64,000 bases of DNA from Protoeuglena noctilucae. Its lineage: Eukaryota; Chlorophyta; Pedinophyceae; Marsupiomonadales; Marsupiomonadaceae. Position numbers and translations under genes: made by a program. Below are positions 22,842 to 34,684 of this stretch, piece by piece. Positions within the stretch are counted from its first letter, which is position 1, and every line of letters begins with the position of its first letter. The stretch is from positions 992,001 through 1,056,000 of the forward strand of contig OY253673.1 in the NCBI GenBank assembly GCA_958009085.1. The letters are read 5' to 3'. Below the pieces are notes generated by a model. That model was given only the letters and a program-made list of their open reading frames with translations. It was not told the DNA's origin and did no database searches.

Positions 22842-23202
22842 CACCGAGCCTTGTAAACACCACGTCGCGGTCCTCTCGGGCGCAGCGAAGCCGCAGCGGC
22901 GAGAGAAGCCTGCGGGTCGCGGGATCACGGCCTACAGCGCCGATTCCAGACCCGTGACTGAGTAAGTGTCGTCAATGTTGCACTGTCGTCGAGCCTTCAC
23001 GTAGCAGATGGGGCGGAAGTGGATAAAGCCTTCCGCCCAAAACAAAAGCCCCTACAGCTCCTCCACCGCGTTTTTGACTCGTAATGCTTGCCACGAAGCG
23101 TAGAGCAGGCGTCAAGGACGCGAGGGGCAGTCAGACGGGGCAGAATACGGAGCGTCGGGGGCCTTCCCCGGTCGACAACCCAGGTGGGTATCCGTCACAA
23201 CC
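22842..23202. other. Short intergenic stretch between kinase and FabZ genes
   Basis: No coding region is supported in these 361 bases. They lie between the start of the atypical kinase gene and the 3' end of FabZ, both on the minus strand. Confidence 0.45.
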
Positions 23203-24415
23203 TCAGACCTTCTTGTCGCCAGCCATCACGAGCGTGAGGACGGCCTCGCTCGCGACCTTGTCCCCGACGTAGCACGTCCCCTTCATCTTGGCGATGCCGA
23301 ACTTCTTGTTGAACTTTTCCAACTCGACGTGCAGCACGAGCGTATCGCCCGGCTCCACAACGCGCCTGCAGCAGGATCGGAGAAGATGCTACGTACCGCG
23401 CCCAGCCTGCCCTGCCAGTCTGCCCTCGCGCCCCACCTGAACCGGCACTCGTCGATGCCGCCGAAGAAGAAGTTGTCCTTGTTGGGGTCGGCCGGGTCCA
23501 GCATGCAGATACCCCTGCGGGAAACCACGATGGTAGGACAGTGCCAACCCTCCCCAGGTCTCACGATCCCCTCCCCATCATGCTGCGTGAGCATCCTCCG
23601 GCTCACCCCGCCTGCGCCAGCGCCTCGATCTGCAGCACGCCGGGCATGATGGGCCGCTGGGGGAAGTGGCCCGGGAAGAAGTTGTCGTTCACCGTGACCA
23701 GCTTGATGGCCACGCAGTGCTTCTGGAACTGCGTGCAGCGAGGCGTCCGAGGGCAGCCGATGAACAGCACGAGAGCGCAGGAGCCATAACCAGAGCCGGC
23801 CAGCGTGCCCAGGGGGTGCGTGTTCCCGTGTCCCCCACCCCAGTGCGCCCGGACCCTCGCCTCAAAGTCCAGCACCCGGTCGACGAGGAGGAAGGGGTAC
23901 CGGTGCGGCAGGATCTTCATGATCTCGTTCACGTCCTTCACGGGCTTGAGGTACGCCACCGACTTGGGGTCGAACGCGGGAGCAGCGGGAGTAGCCTCCC
24001 CCTCGGCTCTCACCACGGCACTCTGGGCACGGCCCCGCCTGCGCACAACACTGGCGACAGGGGGGGTGTCCAGAAGGGACCCGTGGCAAAGCGGAACGTG
24101 TGAAGTGAAAGTAGCGCCCACGACCGCGACAAGGTCCACGGAGGAGGAGGAGTACAGACACAGGGAGGCTCGAGCCTGAACTCTCCTCTCCCCCCGCACC
24201 CCACGCTCCGCAGCAAGCGTTTCCCCTTCCATCAACACCATATGCATCAGAGACAGAAGCTCGGCGAGGCCACACGGCGCGCCCTGGTTCCCGGACGGCG
24301 CTCCCGACGTCCCAGGGCCGAAATCTGGGCCCTGCCGGTCGCGAGCTTGCGCTCGCGGGGAGCCGTGGGCGTGACGCAAGCATCCATCGCCGCAGCTATG
24401 CATCATCCAAAGCAT
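23203..24415 (-). CDS. FABZ: 3-hydroxyacyl-ACP dehydratase FabZ, plastid type
   Basis: Catalyses the dehydration step of type II fatty-acid synthesis in the plastid. The mature hot-dog domain spans four exons: [20 protein letters not shown] (with the catalytic-site HRYPFLL), then [20 protein letters not shown] and [12 protein letters not shown] (substrate helix with catalytic Glu), then [13 protein letters not shown] to ECRFR, then [20 protein letters not shown] and a stop after GDKKV at 23203. The H, G-H-F-P and P-G-V-L-x-x-E-A motifs are all intact. The N-terminus is a long Arg/Ser/Ala-rich stretch ending in SAVVRAEGE, which resembles a plastid transit peptide with cleavage near VRA. The true start is unsure: the ATG at 24415 gives a leader of about 160 residues, which is long, so an intron in the leader is likely. 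Confidence 0.9.
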
Positions 24416-24934
24416 CGCACCTGGCGAGAGCTTGCGGCGGGGCGGGGCCCCTGAGCTGCACCGTCGCAGAGACAGAAAGAGCCATTTTCCCGCGCTTCGA
24501 TGTCACGACACGCCCGATGGCCCTACTGAATGCGTGTCACTGCGATTGCGCATGGACCAGCCCGCGTGCCTCTGCCATCAGGAAGCGGGGGGTGCCCCGT
24601 GCGCAAGTTTGCAAGCGTGGCCATGAAGCGTAGCAATCCTGGCCAGCGCACCGCACTCTCGTGGCGACCTCGTGGTTTCCTGTGACCTGCTGTAAGCGGA
24701 GGCTGCTGTCACCGACGCGATGCAGGTTGGGAGACAGGGCGTGGTGCGTGATGGGCCACTGCCGGCACCGCCGGGTCCCGCCCCGCGTCTCGCACAGTTC
24801 CATGGTCTAGGACGGGCGCTCGTCGCATACGGTGGGTTTGCGCAGCGCGGGAACCCACAACCGGACTCTGCGGGGGGCGACCCATGCGCCGAAGGCCGAA
24901 GGCCCTGATCGTCGCGCGTTTCAGACGTCCACGT
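24416..24934. promoter_or_regulatory. Divergent promoter region between FabZ and PWD
   Basis: About 520 bases separate the putative starts of two plastid-metabolism genes transcribed in opposite directions. No open frame or clear motif is visible; both starts are uncertain, so the true gap may be larger or smaller. Confidence 0.4.
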
Positions 24935-27900
24935 ATGTCGGTAGCATCTTTTGAGAGGAATATTCATGTCGACGTGTGTCGGAGCGCGGTCATCGGTCCG
25001 CAGTCTTCGGAAGGGCGGCGAAGCAAACGCCGATGCGCAGTTGCCCCCTCAGGCGTTCCACGGTGCCACCCGGCCCCCGCGCGTTCCGTGGGATGTCGTA
25101 TACTGTCGTCTCAATGGCGTCTCCGCGCGGCGGCACAGGAGCGAGTGGCTGGTGCGGGGTCCTGCCGCCTCCAGCTCGCGGTCCAGCGGCAGACCAAGTT
25201 TGGGGAGCTGGTGAAGGTCGTCGGCAGCACGGAGGAGCTTGGGAACTGGGTGAGTGTGCGGTGGCACGCGGGCGTTGTCAAGCTTGACAAATCGGAGGCT
25301 GTGGGCCGCCACCACGCGGGACCTAGCCCACGCCTAGGCGGGGTCCTCCTGGCCCCTCGGACCGTCCCCGCTGTTCCGGCCGCGCAGGACGCCCGCGCGG
25401 CCCCGACCATGCGCTGGACCGACGGGCACGTGTGGGTCCTGGACCTGACGGTCCCTGCGGGCACCACGGTCGAGTTCCGCTTCATCGCCATCAACCGCCG
25501 CGGAGAGCCCCGGGAGGAGCGGGCCACGCGGGCCGTCGGGGTCGTGTCCGCGCCCGTGGCTCGGGCCTTCTGCAACTTCGATGACCCCGCGTCCCTTCGC
25601 GTCGACGCCACCAAGGGCGGCGTTGCGGTCCCCCGCGCTCTGGGGGTGGGTGACGTGGCGCAGGACGGGGGTCCCGCCGTGCCCGAGGGCGGGCCGGGGA
25701 CAAAGAACGGCGCGACGCCTCTGCCGCAAGTCATGTCCGGCGCAGAGGTGGCTGAAGTGGCGTCCGCGCCACCGGACGCCGACGTAAGCGGGCAGGGTGC
25801 CAGGCAGGGTGGTGGCGATGCTGGACCCGCTGAGCCGAGGGCGACCGAGGCGAGGCGCGTGGACGATGGGGTGCGGGAGGGGGACGGGGTGTCGCGGGAG
25901 GAGCGGGCGCGGGTGCTGGAGGAGCGGGGCCCTGCCGTCCCGGGGACCGAAGTGCCGTTTGCGTGGGAGGGCAAGGAGACGGTGTTCATGCAGTCCAACG
26001 AGCATCGCCGCGAGCGCGAGGGCGTGTGGGACTCGAGCGGCCTCGAGGGGGCGGCCAAGGCGCTGGTGGAGGGTGACCGAGACGCCGGTGAGCGGATGGC
26101 GGGCGTGTGGGACGCCGGCCGACCCTGCTGTGTCCGCCTGCCTGTCATCACGGCTCCACGTGTGCATGACAGCGCCTCCCTCCTGCCGTGTTGCAGGTAG
26201 CTGGCGCAAGAAGCTCGAGGTGGTCGCGCGTGTCCTGGTGGAGGATGCCCCCGAGGGCCGCCCCGCGACGGACGCGCTGGCGTTTGCGGCCGTGTACCTG
26301 CAGTGGGTCAACTCGGGGGCCATCGCGTGCGTGGAGGACGGCGGCCACCACCGCCCGAACCGCCACGCGGAGCTGGGCCGCGTCATCTTCCGATCGATGG
26401 AGTGGGTGGCCGGCGACCCATCGCGGTGAGTGCCATGCGGTTTGCCACGCCCGGCGCTGCGCCTGGCCACCCAGCGGCACGTGCCCGCTCACGATCTCCC
26501 CGCCGCCCTGCGCCCCAGTTCCCCCGTGGACCTTCACCTCGCCCGCAAAGTGGCGGGCAAGCTCCCCGCCTTCTCCGAGGCGTTCACTTGCTCCGTGCCC
26601 CTGACGCGCATCCGCGACATTGCCCACCGCAACGACATCCCCTCGGACCTCAAGCGCGAGATCAAGCACACGATCCAGAACAAGCTCCACCGCAACGCCG
26701 GGCCCGAGGACCTGGTGGCGACGGAAGCCATGCTGGCGCGCATTCAAGCCAGCCGGGGGGACTTCTCCGGCGCCTTCGTGGCCGAGTTCGAGACTTTTGC
26801 GCGGGAGCTGCGGGAGTTCTTTGGGGCCGGATCCCTGGGCGACATGCTGGACGCCATCCGCCCTTCCCTGGACGACGCGGGCGGGGCGGCCGTGGACCAA
26901 TTCCTGGCGGCCAAGGGGCGGCTGGACGGTGGGAATGCGGGCGACGACAACATGCAGGACGTGATGGACGCGCTGCACCGCCTAACCACCGTGCGCGCCA
27001 CGCTGGTCGCCGGGCTCAGCTCCGGGCTGCGGTGAGGGCGCGGAATACCCTGAGCGAGATGTCTTGGATATGTCAATGTGATCTTGTGCCATGCACTTTC
27101 CCACCCATGCTCCTCCCAGCAACGACGCCCCCGACACGGCCCTGGTCATGCGCCAGCGGTGGCGCCTGGCCGAGTCGCGCCTGGAGCAGTTCGCCTTTGT
27201 GCTCCTGTCCCGCCTGCTCAACTGCCTGGACCGCCTCGGCGGCGCGCCCTTCCTGTCCCGCTCGCACGAGAAGGAGTGGGCGCTCCCCATCGGGGCCGTG
27301 GTTCTCGGGCTGCGGCACGTGGGACTCGGGGCCTTTGAGCCGCGCGAGTGCATGGCCCTGGAGCAGGAACTGGCGACATGGCAGCAGGCGGGGCAGTTCC
27401 AGGACCGGGCGAACGCCCTGCGACTGAGGGCCACGGTCGAGAGGGCCCAGCGCATGGTGGAGCGGTACTGGTGAGGGCGGTGGCTGAGGGACGTGCACGA
27501 TGTGTTGACTCCTGCCTGGCCCCGCGAGTGACACGATCTTCTCTACTTGCATCGCAGCGACATGCTCCTCTCCGCCTACCCCCGGCGCGCCCGCCAGCTG
27601 GGCACGGCCCTGGGCATCCCCCCCGAGCGCGCCTCGGTGTTTGCCGAGTCCGAGATCCGCGCCTCGGTCGTCTTCCAGGTGTCCAAGCTCCTGCAGGCCC
27701 TGCAGAAGGTGTGCCGCCTGTCCAGCAAGAGCGACCCCTGGGAGGCGGTCGTGGCGGGGACCAGCGTGGGGAAGGCGGTGGTCGTGGAGGCCGTCACACC
27801 CGAGGCGAGGGGCGCATGCAGCGGGCGACATGGTTGATGCAGCAAAGCACGGTGCATGCGCTGGTATCGACTGGTCCATCAGCAGGGAGCGTCATGGGTC

Positions 27901-29513
27901 GTCACCCCGCTCTTATCACAGGTCTTATCGGGCTTGACGGAGGACACGGTGCTTATCGCGCACACCGCGGACGGGGACGAGGAGATTGCGGTGGGCGCGG
28001 GGCACGTGAAGGGCATCGTGCTGCTCCAGTCGCTGCCCCACCTGAGCCACCTAGGGGTGCGGGCCAGGCAGGAAGGCGTGCCGTTCGCCACGTGCGATGA
28101 CGCAGAGACGGCCGCGACGGTGCTCGCGTGCAAGGGCAAACGCGTCGGGATCGAGGTGGCCACGAGCGCGGTGCAGTTCGGGGAGGGCGTGGGGGGAGGG
28201 GCCAGCGCCAAGCAGGGGGACGCCACCGCAAAGCGGGGCGCGGAGCGGGGGGCTGCAGGGGCCGGGGCCGGGCCGGCGCCCTCGAAGCGCGGTGGGGAGG
28301 GGTCTGGCGCGTCGTGGGTGGCGCTGGAGGATGCCAAGGAGTCCTCGTGCGGGGCCAAGGCGCACGGGTGCGCGCGGCTGGCACGGCTGGCGGCGTCGTC
28401 CAAGGCCTTCCGGGCCCAGCCCGGCGGGGTGCTGCCCTACGGCGCCCTGGAGTCCGCGCTGGCGTCCGCCGGCGAGGGGGCCCGCAAGGCCTTCGCCGCT
28501 CACATGGCAGCGCTGGAGGCACCGGGCGCGTCCGCGGGGGACATCTCCGTCGCGTGCACGGAGATCCAGAGGCTGATCGGCGCGCTCGCCGTGCCCGCGG
28601 ACGCCGTCGACGCCGTGGCGCGCCTGGCTGCCGAGGGCCCTGGCGGCCCCCCCCGCCTCATCTTCCGCTCGTCGTCCAATGTCGAGGACCTCAAGGGCGT
28701 CTCGGGGGCGGGGCTGTACGAGTCCGTGGGGAACGTGGACCCCGCGGACCGCGGCGCCGTGGAGGCCGCCGTCCGCGCCGTGTGGGCGAGCCTCTTCACG
28801 CCCCGCGCCGTGGGGAGCCGGCGGGCGGCGGGCATCCCGCAGTCGTCGGCACGCATGGCGGTGCTGGTGCAGCCCATGGTGGACCCCGAGGTCTCTTTCG
28901 TGGTCCACACCGTGTCCCCGCTCGACCGCGACCCCCGCACGGTCCTGGTGGAGGCGGCCCCGGGGCTGGGGGAAACTTTGGCCAGCGGGGCCCGCGGCTC
29001 GCCGTGGCGCCTCCAGATCGACAAGGCCACCGGGGACACGACCACGCTCACCTTCGCCAACTTCTCCAACGCCCTCACTGGTGAGACGCGGTTGTCGGGG
29101 CCCCATTACGGCCCTCCCCTGCCACGCCACCCGTCACGCTTCCCTGGCCCGCTCGCCCGCAGTCACGCGCCCCCGCACGGCCCCCTCGGGTGCTGGCGGG
29201 TCTCTGTACGGCAAGTCCGATCCGCTCATGGGGAAGGGGGGCTACCTGCGACTGGTGGACTACAGCCGAGAGCCGCTGTCGGTGGACGCGGACGCGAGGG
29301 CAGCACTGGGGAAGCAGCTGAGGTGAGAGAGGCTAATGGCATGAGTGATATGAGGCGTTCCTGCCACGACTCGTGCCGCGCTCAGCTGCGACCGGAGTGG
29401 CCCGCAGGGACGTGGCGGTGGCGCTGGAGGCGGAGCTGGGGGAGGCGCAGGACGTGGAGGGGTGCGTGCTGCAGGGGCAGGTGTACGTGCTGCAGGCGCG
29501 ACCTCAGCCTTGA
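24935..29513 (+). CDS. PWD: Phosphoglucan, water dikinase (PWD/GWD3)
   Basis: Phosphorylates pre-phosphorylated starch glucans (C3 position in plants), starting starch breakdown in the plastid. Domains in order: an Arg-rich leader with transit-peptide character; a CBM20 starch-binding domain split by an intron ([19 protein letters not shown], then [19 protein letters not shown]); the segment [30 protein letters not shown]; a long helical part with [20 protein letters not shown]; the phosphohistidine region [13 protein letters not shown] and PFATCDD; and the C-terminal ATP-binding part ([39 protein letters not shown]), ending [11 protein letters not shown] Gly/Ala/Lys-rich insert of about 50 residues lies between the His region and the nucleotide-binding part. 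Exon borders match a GC-AG intron at 27805. The start at 24935 is the best in-frame ATG upstream of the CBM20, but an extra leader exon cannot be excluded. Confidence 0.93.
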
Positions 29514-29587
29514 TATCCGAGAACACAGCTTGTGCATGTGCAAGCCATGATCAGTTCAAATGAGAACGCACGGGCGACACGCGGCAG

Positions 29588-30077
29588 CTATGGCTCCCCT
29601 CTTGCGATCCTAAGCAGCTCATCCCTTGCACCTGCGCGCGACCGCCGAAGCCGCGCGTTGCGCCCCTGAGCAAGCTGCCATGGACATCGCCTTGTTGTGC
29701 CTCGCGCCTCACCTGCATACCGCTGGGGCACCCGAGGGGCGGTCACCAGCACCCCGGCTCTGAGTCGCGCCTCTTGTGCCTCGAGGTTGCGTGCGTCCAC
29801 CCTGTAAGCGTCGATGCGCTCCTCTTTCTCCTGCTTCTCACTGCAGCCAAGAGGCTCGACAGAAAGCACGTTGAAGCGGCCAGCTCGCCAATGCGCTGGT
29901 GCAAAGGGTCCGCGAGCCTCACCTTTCGAACAGGGCCTTGTTGTTGTAGTTGGACAGGGCCGCAGTGAGGCAGAGGACGACGAGGGCCACGCGCTGGACC
30001 TTGTAGGACTTTACCCAGCCCCCGCGGAAGAAAGCCACCGTGCGCTCCACGACCCAAATGTACGGCAGCCATATCAT
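29588..30077 (-). CDS. Unrecognised small membrane protein
   Basis: I do not recognise this protein. An exon on the minus strand encodes MIWLPYIWVVERTVAFFRG, a basic loop, then a hydrophobic helix VALVVLCLTAALSNYNNKAL. A GTGAGG donor and a GGCTGCAG acceptor join it to a strongly charged helical tail (EKQEKEERIDAYRVDARNLE) that continues through VLVTAPRVPQRYAG. A further short intron may link to a final RDELLRIARGEP before the stop at 29588. This makes one or two membrane segments and a charged tail of about 70 residues. The start at 30077 is the first ATG near the hydrophobic part; the frame is open further upstream, so more N-terminal sequence may exist. Confidence 0.5.
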
Positions 30078-30645
30078 ACGCGTGAGGCTAACCCCGTCCT
30101 TCGCGCCGCCCCCTGGCGTCCGCCCCGGGACGAACGCAACCAAGTCCTCGACCTGCGCGGGAATCGGCGACCGGGTTGATCCAGCATGCGTCTCGTGCAG
30201 CTTCAGGTGGACGTCATGAAGCGACAACTCGTGGCCCGAAGCGTCTTGCCTTCTCCGGAGGACGCCCCGCCTGCTTGCCGGACCGGATGCGGTCGGCCAC
30301 CATGCGCGCGATATTCGCGCCCCGCACCATCCCACCGCCACCACCCTAGAATCTCACAGCACTGCGCTGATGACGCGAAGCTCTGCGAGATGCTGCCAAG
30401 CACAACCGGCCACGTGTAGAGAAAAACACGTATGGTTCAGGCAATGCACAGGCGCGATGGTCTTTGATTGCCCACCGATGTACACATGATTTCGCTGGTA
30501 AGGACCCAGCACTGCTGCGCGAGGGCGAGGACGGGGCGGGATTGCATACACACTCTTTCCGACGCTCGCGCGCGTCAGGCTGGGCTCCTAATCATCTCCC
30601 TCGCGTGCCTACCCTTCGCGCGAATCATGCGAACCTGATGGATGG
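30078..30645. promoter_or_regulatory. Divergent region between the membrane-protein gene and ADAT1
   Basis: No exon is firmly supported in this 568-base stretch, although the left part is open in frame with the membrane protein. It should include both promoters. The four-base unit ATGG is repeated just before the ADAT1 start codon (30638-30649), giving three nearby ATGs in different frames. Confidence 0.4.
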
Positions 30646-32553
30646 ATGGAGCCGGCAGCGAAGCGCTCCAAGCGCTCCAAGCTGCCTCCAGACTGGGGCG
30701 ATGCGGTCGCGCGCGCCGCTCTCGCCGCGTGGAGGGGCCTCTCCAAGAACGGCAAGCCCCAGCAGCACGAGCACACGGTCCTGGCCGTAATTCTGGTTTC
30801 TGAAGGCCATGACCCGCTCACCCTGCGCCCGGTGGCACTCGCCACGGGCACCAAGTGCCTCCCCGCCAGCAAGCGCGATCCTCTGGGCTGCTTGATGCGC
30901 GACTCTCACGCGGAGGTCCTGTGTAGGAGGGCGTTTTGCCGCTTCCTGACAAGCGAGCTCGCGCTGGCCAGCGTAGCGGCGCGGGCAAGCCCAGCGGCAG
31001 GTGGTTCAGGGGGGCTGTGGGAGTGGGACGCGGTGGCAAGCAGGTTCGCACTGCGGGACGGGGTGGGCCTGCACCTGTACGTGTCGCAGCTGCCCTGTGG
31101 CGATGCCTGCGTGGACGACGCTGGCGGGGAGGGGGGCGTCGATTGCGAAGGTGGAGTGGCTGGGGCAGGGCGCACGGGGGCCAAGGAGGTTGCACAAGTG
31201 GGGCACGTGCCGACGCAGGGCGAGGTGGACCGAGGGGCGCAGAGGGTCGGGGCGGTGGTGAGAGACGGCGCATCGCGAGAGCGGGCCTGCATTGCTGGTG
31301 TGTGCACTCCACCGCGTCCCTGACTCGGCCTTGCAGCGCAGGAAGCCTGGGAAGGGCGAGGCGACTCTCTCCATGTCGTGTTCGGATAAGGCAAGGGCAG
31401 CAGATGAGCTGCGTAGTGCCTGCGTGACACCAGTACCAGCACCGCATCACAATCAGCACGCTCCTGTCAGCGCAGATCCTGCGGTGGATGCTCGTCGGCC
31501 TCGAGAGCACACTGCTGTCGGGGATGCTCGCGGAGCCTCTGCGTCTGGCCTCAGTGGTCTGCGCACACCGATGCTCTGCGCCAGACACAGCGCAGGCGGC
31601 TTTGCAGCGAGCTCTCTTCCACCGTGCCCCGGCAACAGGCGTCAGACCGCCGCAGGCGAGTGCCGACTGCTAACCCAAGCGCAAGGCCGGTCGCCTTCCG
31701 TGCGACCTCCCTGCTCTCACTTTCTCGGCAGGTGTTTGTGGTCAGCGCCCCACCTGACGAGGACCTCACGCCAGGCCCTGGCAAGGTCGGGTGCGGGTCC
31801 AGCGTGAACTGGAGTGCTGCGTCGATCACGCCCGAAGCGTTGGAAGCTATTCTGGCAGGGCAGGCACCTGTTGCTGCTTCCGTGTGCGGGGACGAGGCAA
31901 GGGCAGCCGTCGCGACGCGGCACCAGCACGAAGCGACGCAGGCGTTGACGGGCCTGCGCCTGGGGCCGAGCAAGTCTGCGCCGCTGTCCAAGAGTGCGAG
32001 CTCTCTGTGTCGGGCGGTCATGGCTGCACGCGTGCTGGTGCTGGCGCGGCTGGCGCCGGAAGTGTGCGCGTGGGCGTTGCGGTTGGATGCGTCGACCACG
32101 TATGGCGAGCTGAAGGACGCGGCTGGGCGAGAGAGGGGCGAGCGATGGTGAGGCACAAACGCTGTTGGGTAGTATAACGAGCAGCGCGTCTGTCACGTCC
32201 CATCTGACGCGTGCCTTCAATTGCAACGCAGGAGGCGTCTGTGTGGGCGGGAGCGGCCAAGGCAAAGCTGCCGGGGAATGCTCCGCGACAACAGCAGAGC
32301 GGGGGAGGGCAATAGCACGGACGCCCTCCGCTGCAATGAAGCGCAGGGCAGCGCACGCGACCCGGGCAATTGGGCCGGCGCGTGCGACCTGTCCTTGTGG
32401 ATCGCCAAGCCAGAGGCCGAGGCCCAGGCGAGGGTGGCAGAGATGCTGGCCGCGCTTGGCATGGAGGACCGCATGCTGGCCCGTGCGCGGCAAGTAGAAA
32501 CGGGGGAGAAAGAGGGAGCCGGGAACAAGACCGGTGTGAATAATGAAACATGA
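30646..32553 (+). CDS. ADAT1: tRNA-specific adenosine deaminase 1 (ADAT1/Tad1)
   Basis: Deaminates A37 of eukaryotic tRNA-Ala to inosine. The zinc and catalytic residues of the ADAR-type deaminase are all visible: CLMRDSHAEVLCRRAFCRFL (His ligand and proton-shuttle Glu), VSQLPCGDACV (first Cys), and PGKGEATLSMSCSDK (second Cys). ILRWMLVGLESTLLSGMLAE follows. The SCSDK exon joins this through an AAG|GCAAGG donor, an apparent GC-AG intron from 31391 to about 31475. The exon from about 31731 ends with TYGELKDAAGRE, matching the family Y-x-E-x-K-x-x-A segment. A last exon (32232-32553) includes LWIAKPEAEAQARVAEML; a different frame of the same exon (EASVWAGAAKAKLPG) also resembles the family C-terminus, so the final exon is uncertain. 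The start at 30646 was chosen as the only ATG of the cluster in frame with the domain. Confidence 0.87.
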
Positions 32554-32608
32554 TTCAGCATCGACAGCAACACAGACAAATGAGGGGAGCATGCGCTACG
32601 CTCAGAGC

Positions 32609-34506
32609 TCAGAGCTCGTCCGATGCCTTTCCGCCGCCGAAATGGTCCAGGAGGGCAAGGGCCGTCCGGACGTGCAGCGCCGCCCCACGCGTCAGCTGCC
32701 GCTCGTCCATGAAGAACAGCGGGGTGTGGAGCCCGTGCACGGACCCCACGTCTTCGTCCCGGATGCCCAGGAACACAAACAGCCCCGGGACCTTGGCCGC
32801 CATGAACGAGAAGTCCTCCGCCGCCATCGTGGGCTCCTCCAGCCTGCACGCACACACCAACACACACCTCATCGGTCACCTTTAAGTGACACGGATACAC
32901 AAGCTGCACCCAGCATGACCGCCCTGCCGCTCACCACTCGCACGCCACGCCCCCTCGGTCGCACACCTCCTCGCCCCACACCCGCACGAGCCCCGCGTCG
33001 TTCCTCGTCGCCCCGTACGCGAGGCTGCCGAACTCCAGCTCCATCGCCAGGCCGTACATGCTCGTCACGGCCGTGGCCACCGTGCGGATGCGGTCCCGCA
33101 GCTGCGCCTGCTGCTCCGTGGTCAGCGCGCGGATCGTGCCCTGAGAAGGTGGGGCACACAATATCTGAGTGGCGGCGTGTCACTGGGGCAGCCATCGCTG
33201 TCATGCCAGGCCGCGCGACTCGCCTGAAGGGTGACGGAGGGCGGGATGACGTTGGTGGCGCCCTCGCCCGTGTTGAAGCGGCTCACGGTTATGACGGCTG
33301 AGGAAGTGGGGCTGGTCTCGCGAGACACCAGCGGCTGCAGGGCCATGACCACCGCGCTGCCGGCCACCACTGCAGGGGCGAGGGGTGCAGTGCATTGCAT
33401 CAAGATGCTGTATAGGCAATGCACATGCATGCTCAACGCAGTTGCGGGTTTTGCTCACCCGGGTCCGCCGCGAGGTGCGGCATGGCGCCGTGCCCCCCCG
33501 GCCCCGTGATGCGCAGGGTGAAGCGGTCCGACGCCGCCATGATGGTGCCTGCACGGGTTCCCACAGCGCCCGAGCGGAGCCCAGGCCAGACGTGAATCCC
33601 AAACACCGCGTCCACCCCGTCCAGATGCCCCTCATCCACCATACGCTTGCCCCCTCCGAAGCCCTCCTCTGCCGGCTGGAAGATGAGCCGCACCGTGCCT
33701 GGAAGACTGCCCTCGACCCTCTTCAGCAGCGCCGCCGCGGTCAGCAGCATGGTGACGTGGGCGTCGTGGCCGCAGGCATGCATGACGCCGGGAGTGCGGC
33801 TGGAGAAGGGAAGACCCGTGGCCTCCTGGATCGGGAGGGCGTCTGCGGGCGCAGAGACCGTGATGCTTGCGGCGGCGCTCCCAGGGCCAGTGTTTTGCGA
33901 GCAAGATAGGGCAGGGCGTCTGCGGGCGCAGAGACCGTGACCCTTGCGGCGGCGCTCCCAGGGCCAGGGCTTTGATAACAAAACAGGGCAAAGAACCACA
34001 CCCATGTCGGCACGAAGCGCCACGACCGGGCGGCGCCCGTCGCCGATGGTCGCCACGACGCCGGTATCCCCAGCGACGGGGAACTCGTACGGAATGCCGA
34101 GGTCATCGAGGGCCGCGCGGATCTCCGCCGACGCGTGGGTCTCCTGGAAGCTCTGCGGCGGTGAAAGCCGGGTGCGGCTGGTCCCTTTCTGGGGCCGCGA
34201 GCCCGGAGGGAGTCGCCAGCCCAAGCGCAGTTCGCTCCTTACCAGATCCGGGAACAGGTGCAATCGCCTCCGCAGCTCCAGCGCCGTGCGGCTGACCGCC
34301 ATGGCCTCGCTAGTTGACGCCACCCCCGTCTGGCTCGCCAGCGCGTCCCCCAGCGCTTCGCGGAGGCCAGCGGCCATTGTGGCAATGATGTCATCACACG
34401 AGCCGTCGCATTGGTCCCATCCCTGGGGCAGGTCAACGAGCGGGACGGCCGCTGCGATGGAGACAAGAAGGCCTGCGGCCAGAATGCTCCGAAGGAGGCC
34501 CCGCAT
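32609..34506 (-). CDS. M20 amidohydrolase, IAA-amino acid hydrolase-like, ER-targeted
   Basis: A zinc/manganese amidohydrolase of the M20D family, like plant ILR1/IAR3 enzymes that free auxin from amino-acid conjugates; bacterial relatives are hippurate hydrolases. The start at 34506 opens a clear signal peptide ([17 protein letters not shown]). Then come [29 protein letters not shown], the metal-site segment [49 protein letters not shown], and the late exon [14 protein letters not shown]. All expected metal ligands (H, D, E, H) can be found. The protein ends [13 protein letters not shown] is a plausible variant of the KDEL/HDEL ER-retention signal, as in the plant enzymes. The intron before DALPI carries a 77-bp tandem duplication that copies its 3' splice site. 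The gene ends about 55 bases from convergent ADAT1. Confidence 0.9.
33836..33989. repeat. 77-bp tandem duplication spanning a 3' splice site
   Basis: Two head-to-tail copies begin at 33836 and 33913 and share AGGGCGTCTGCGGGCGCAGA and GGCGGCGCTCCCAGGGCCAG with few differences. On the coding (minus) strand each copy holds the same acceptor, CGCCCGCAG followed by ACGCCCT. The acceptor at 33842 gives the conserved DALPIQE; the upstream one at 33919 would change the frame, because 77 is not a multiple of three. Confidence 0.9.
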
Positions 34507-34684
34507 GTCGGGGAGAGTAGACGAGGGCTTAAGAATACTGCCTTTGTTTAACCGCTGGGGACCCCAGAGCTGCTAGTGATATGTCAGGTCGGGTAAACCA
34601 CCCCAAAACAAATGCCGGCAGCTTTTGGGCCAGGAAATTTGAGATGCTGGCAGACGACACTGGCGGCCGCATGCCTTGCATGAT

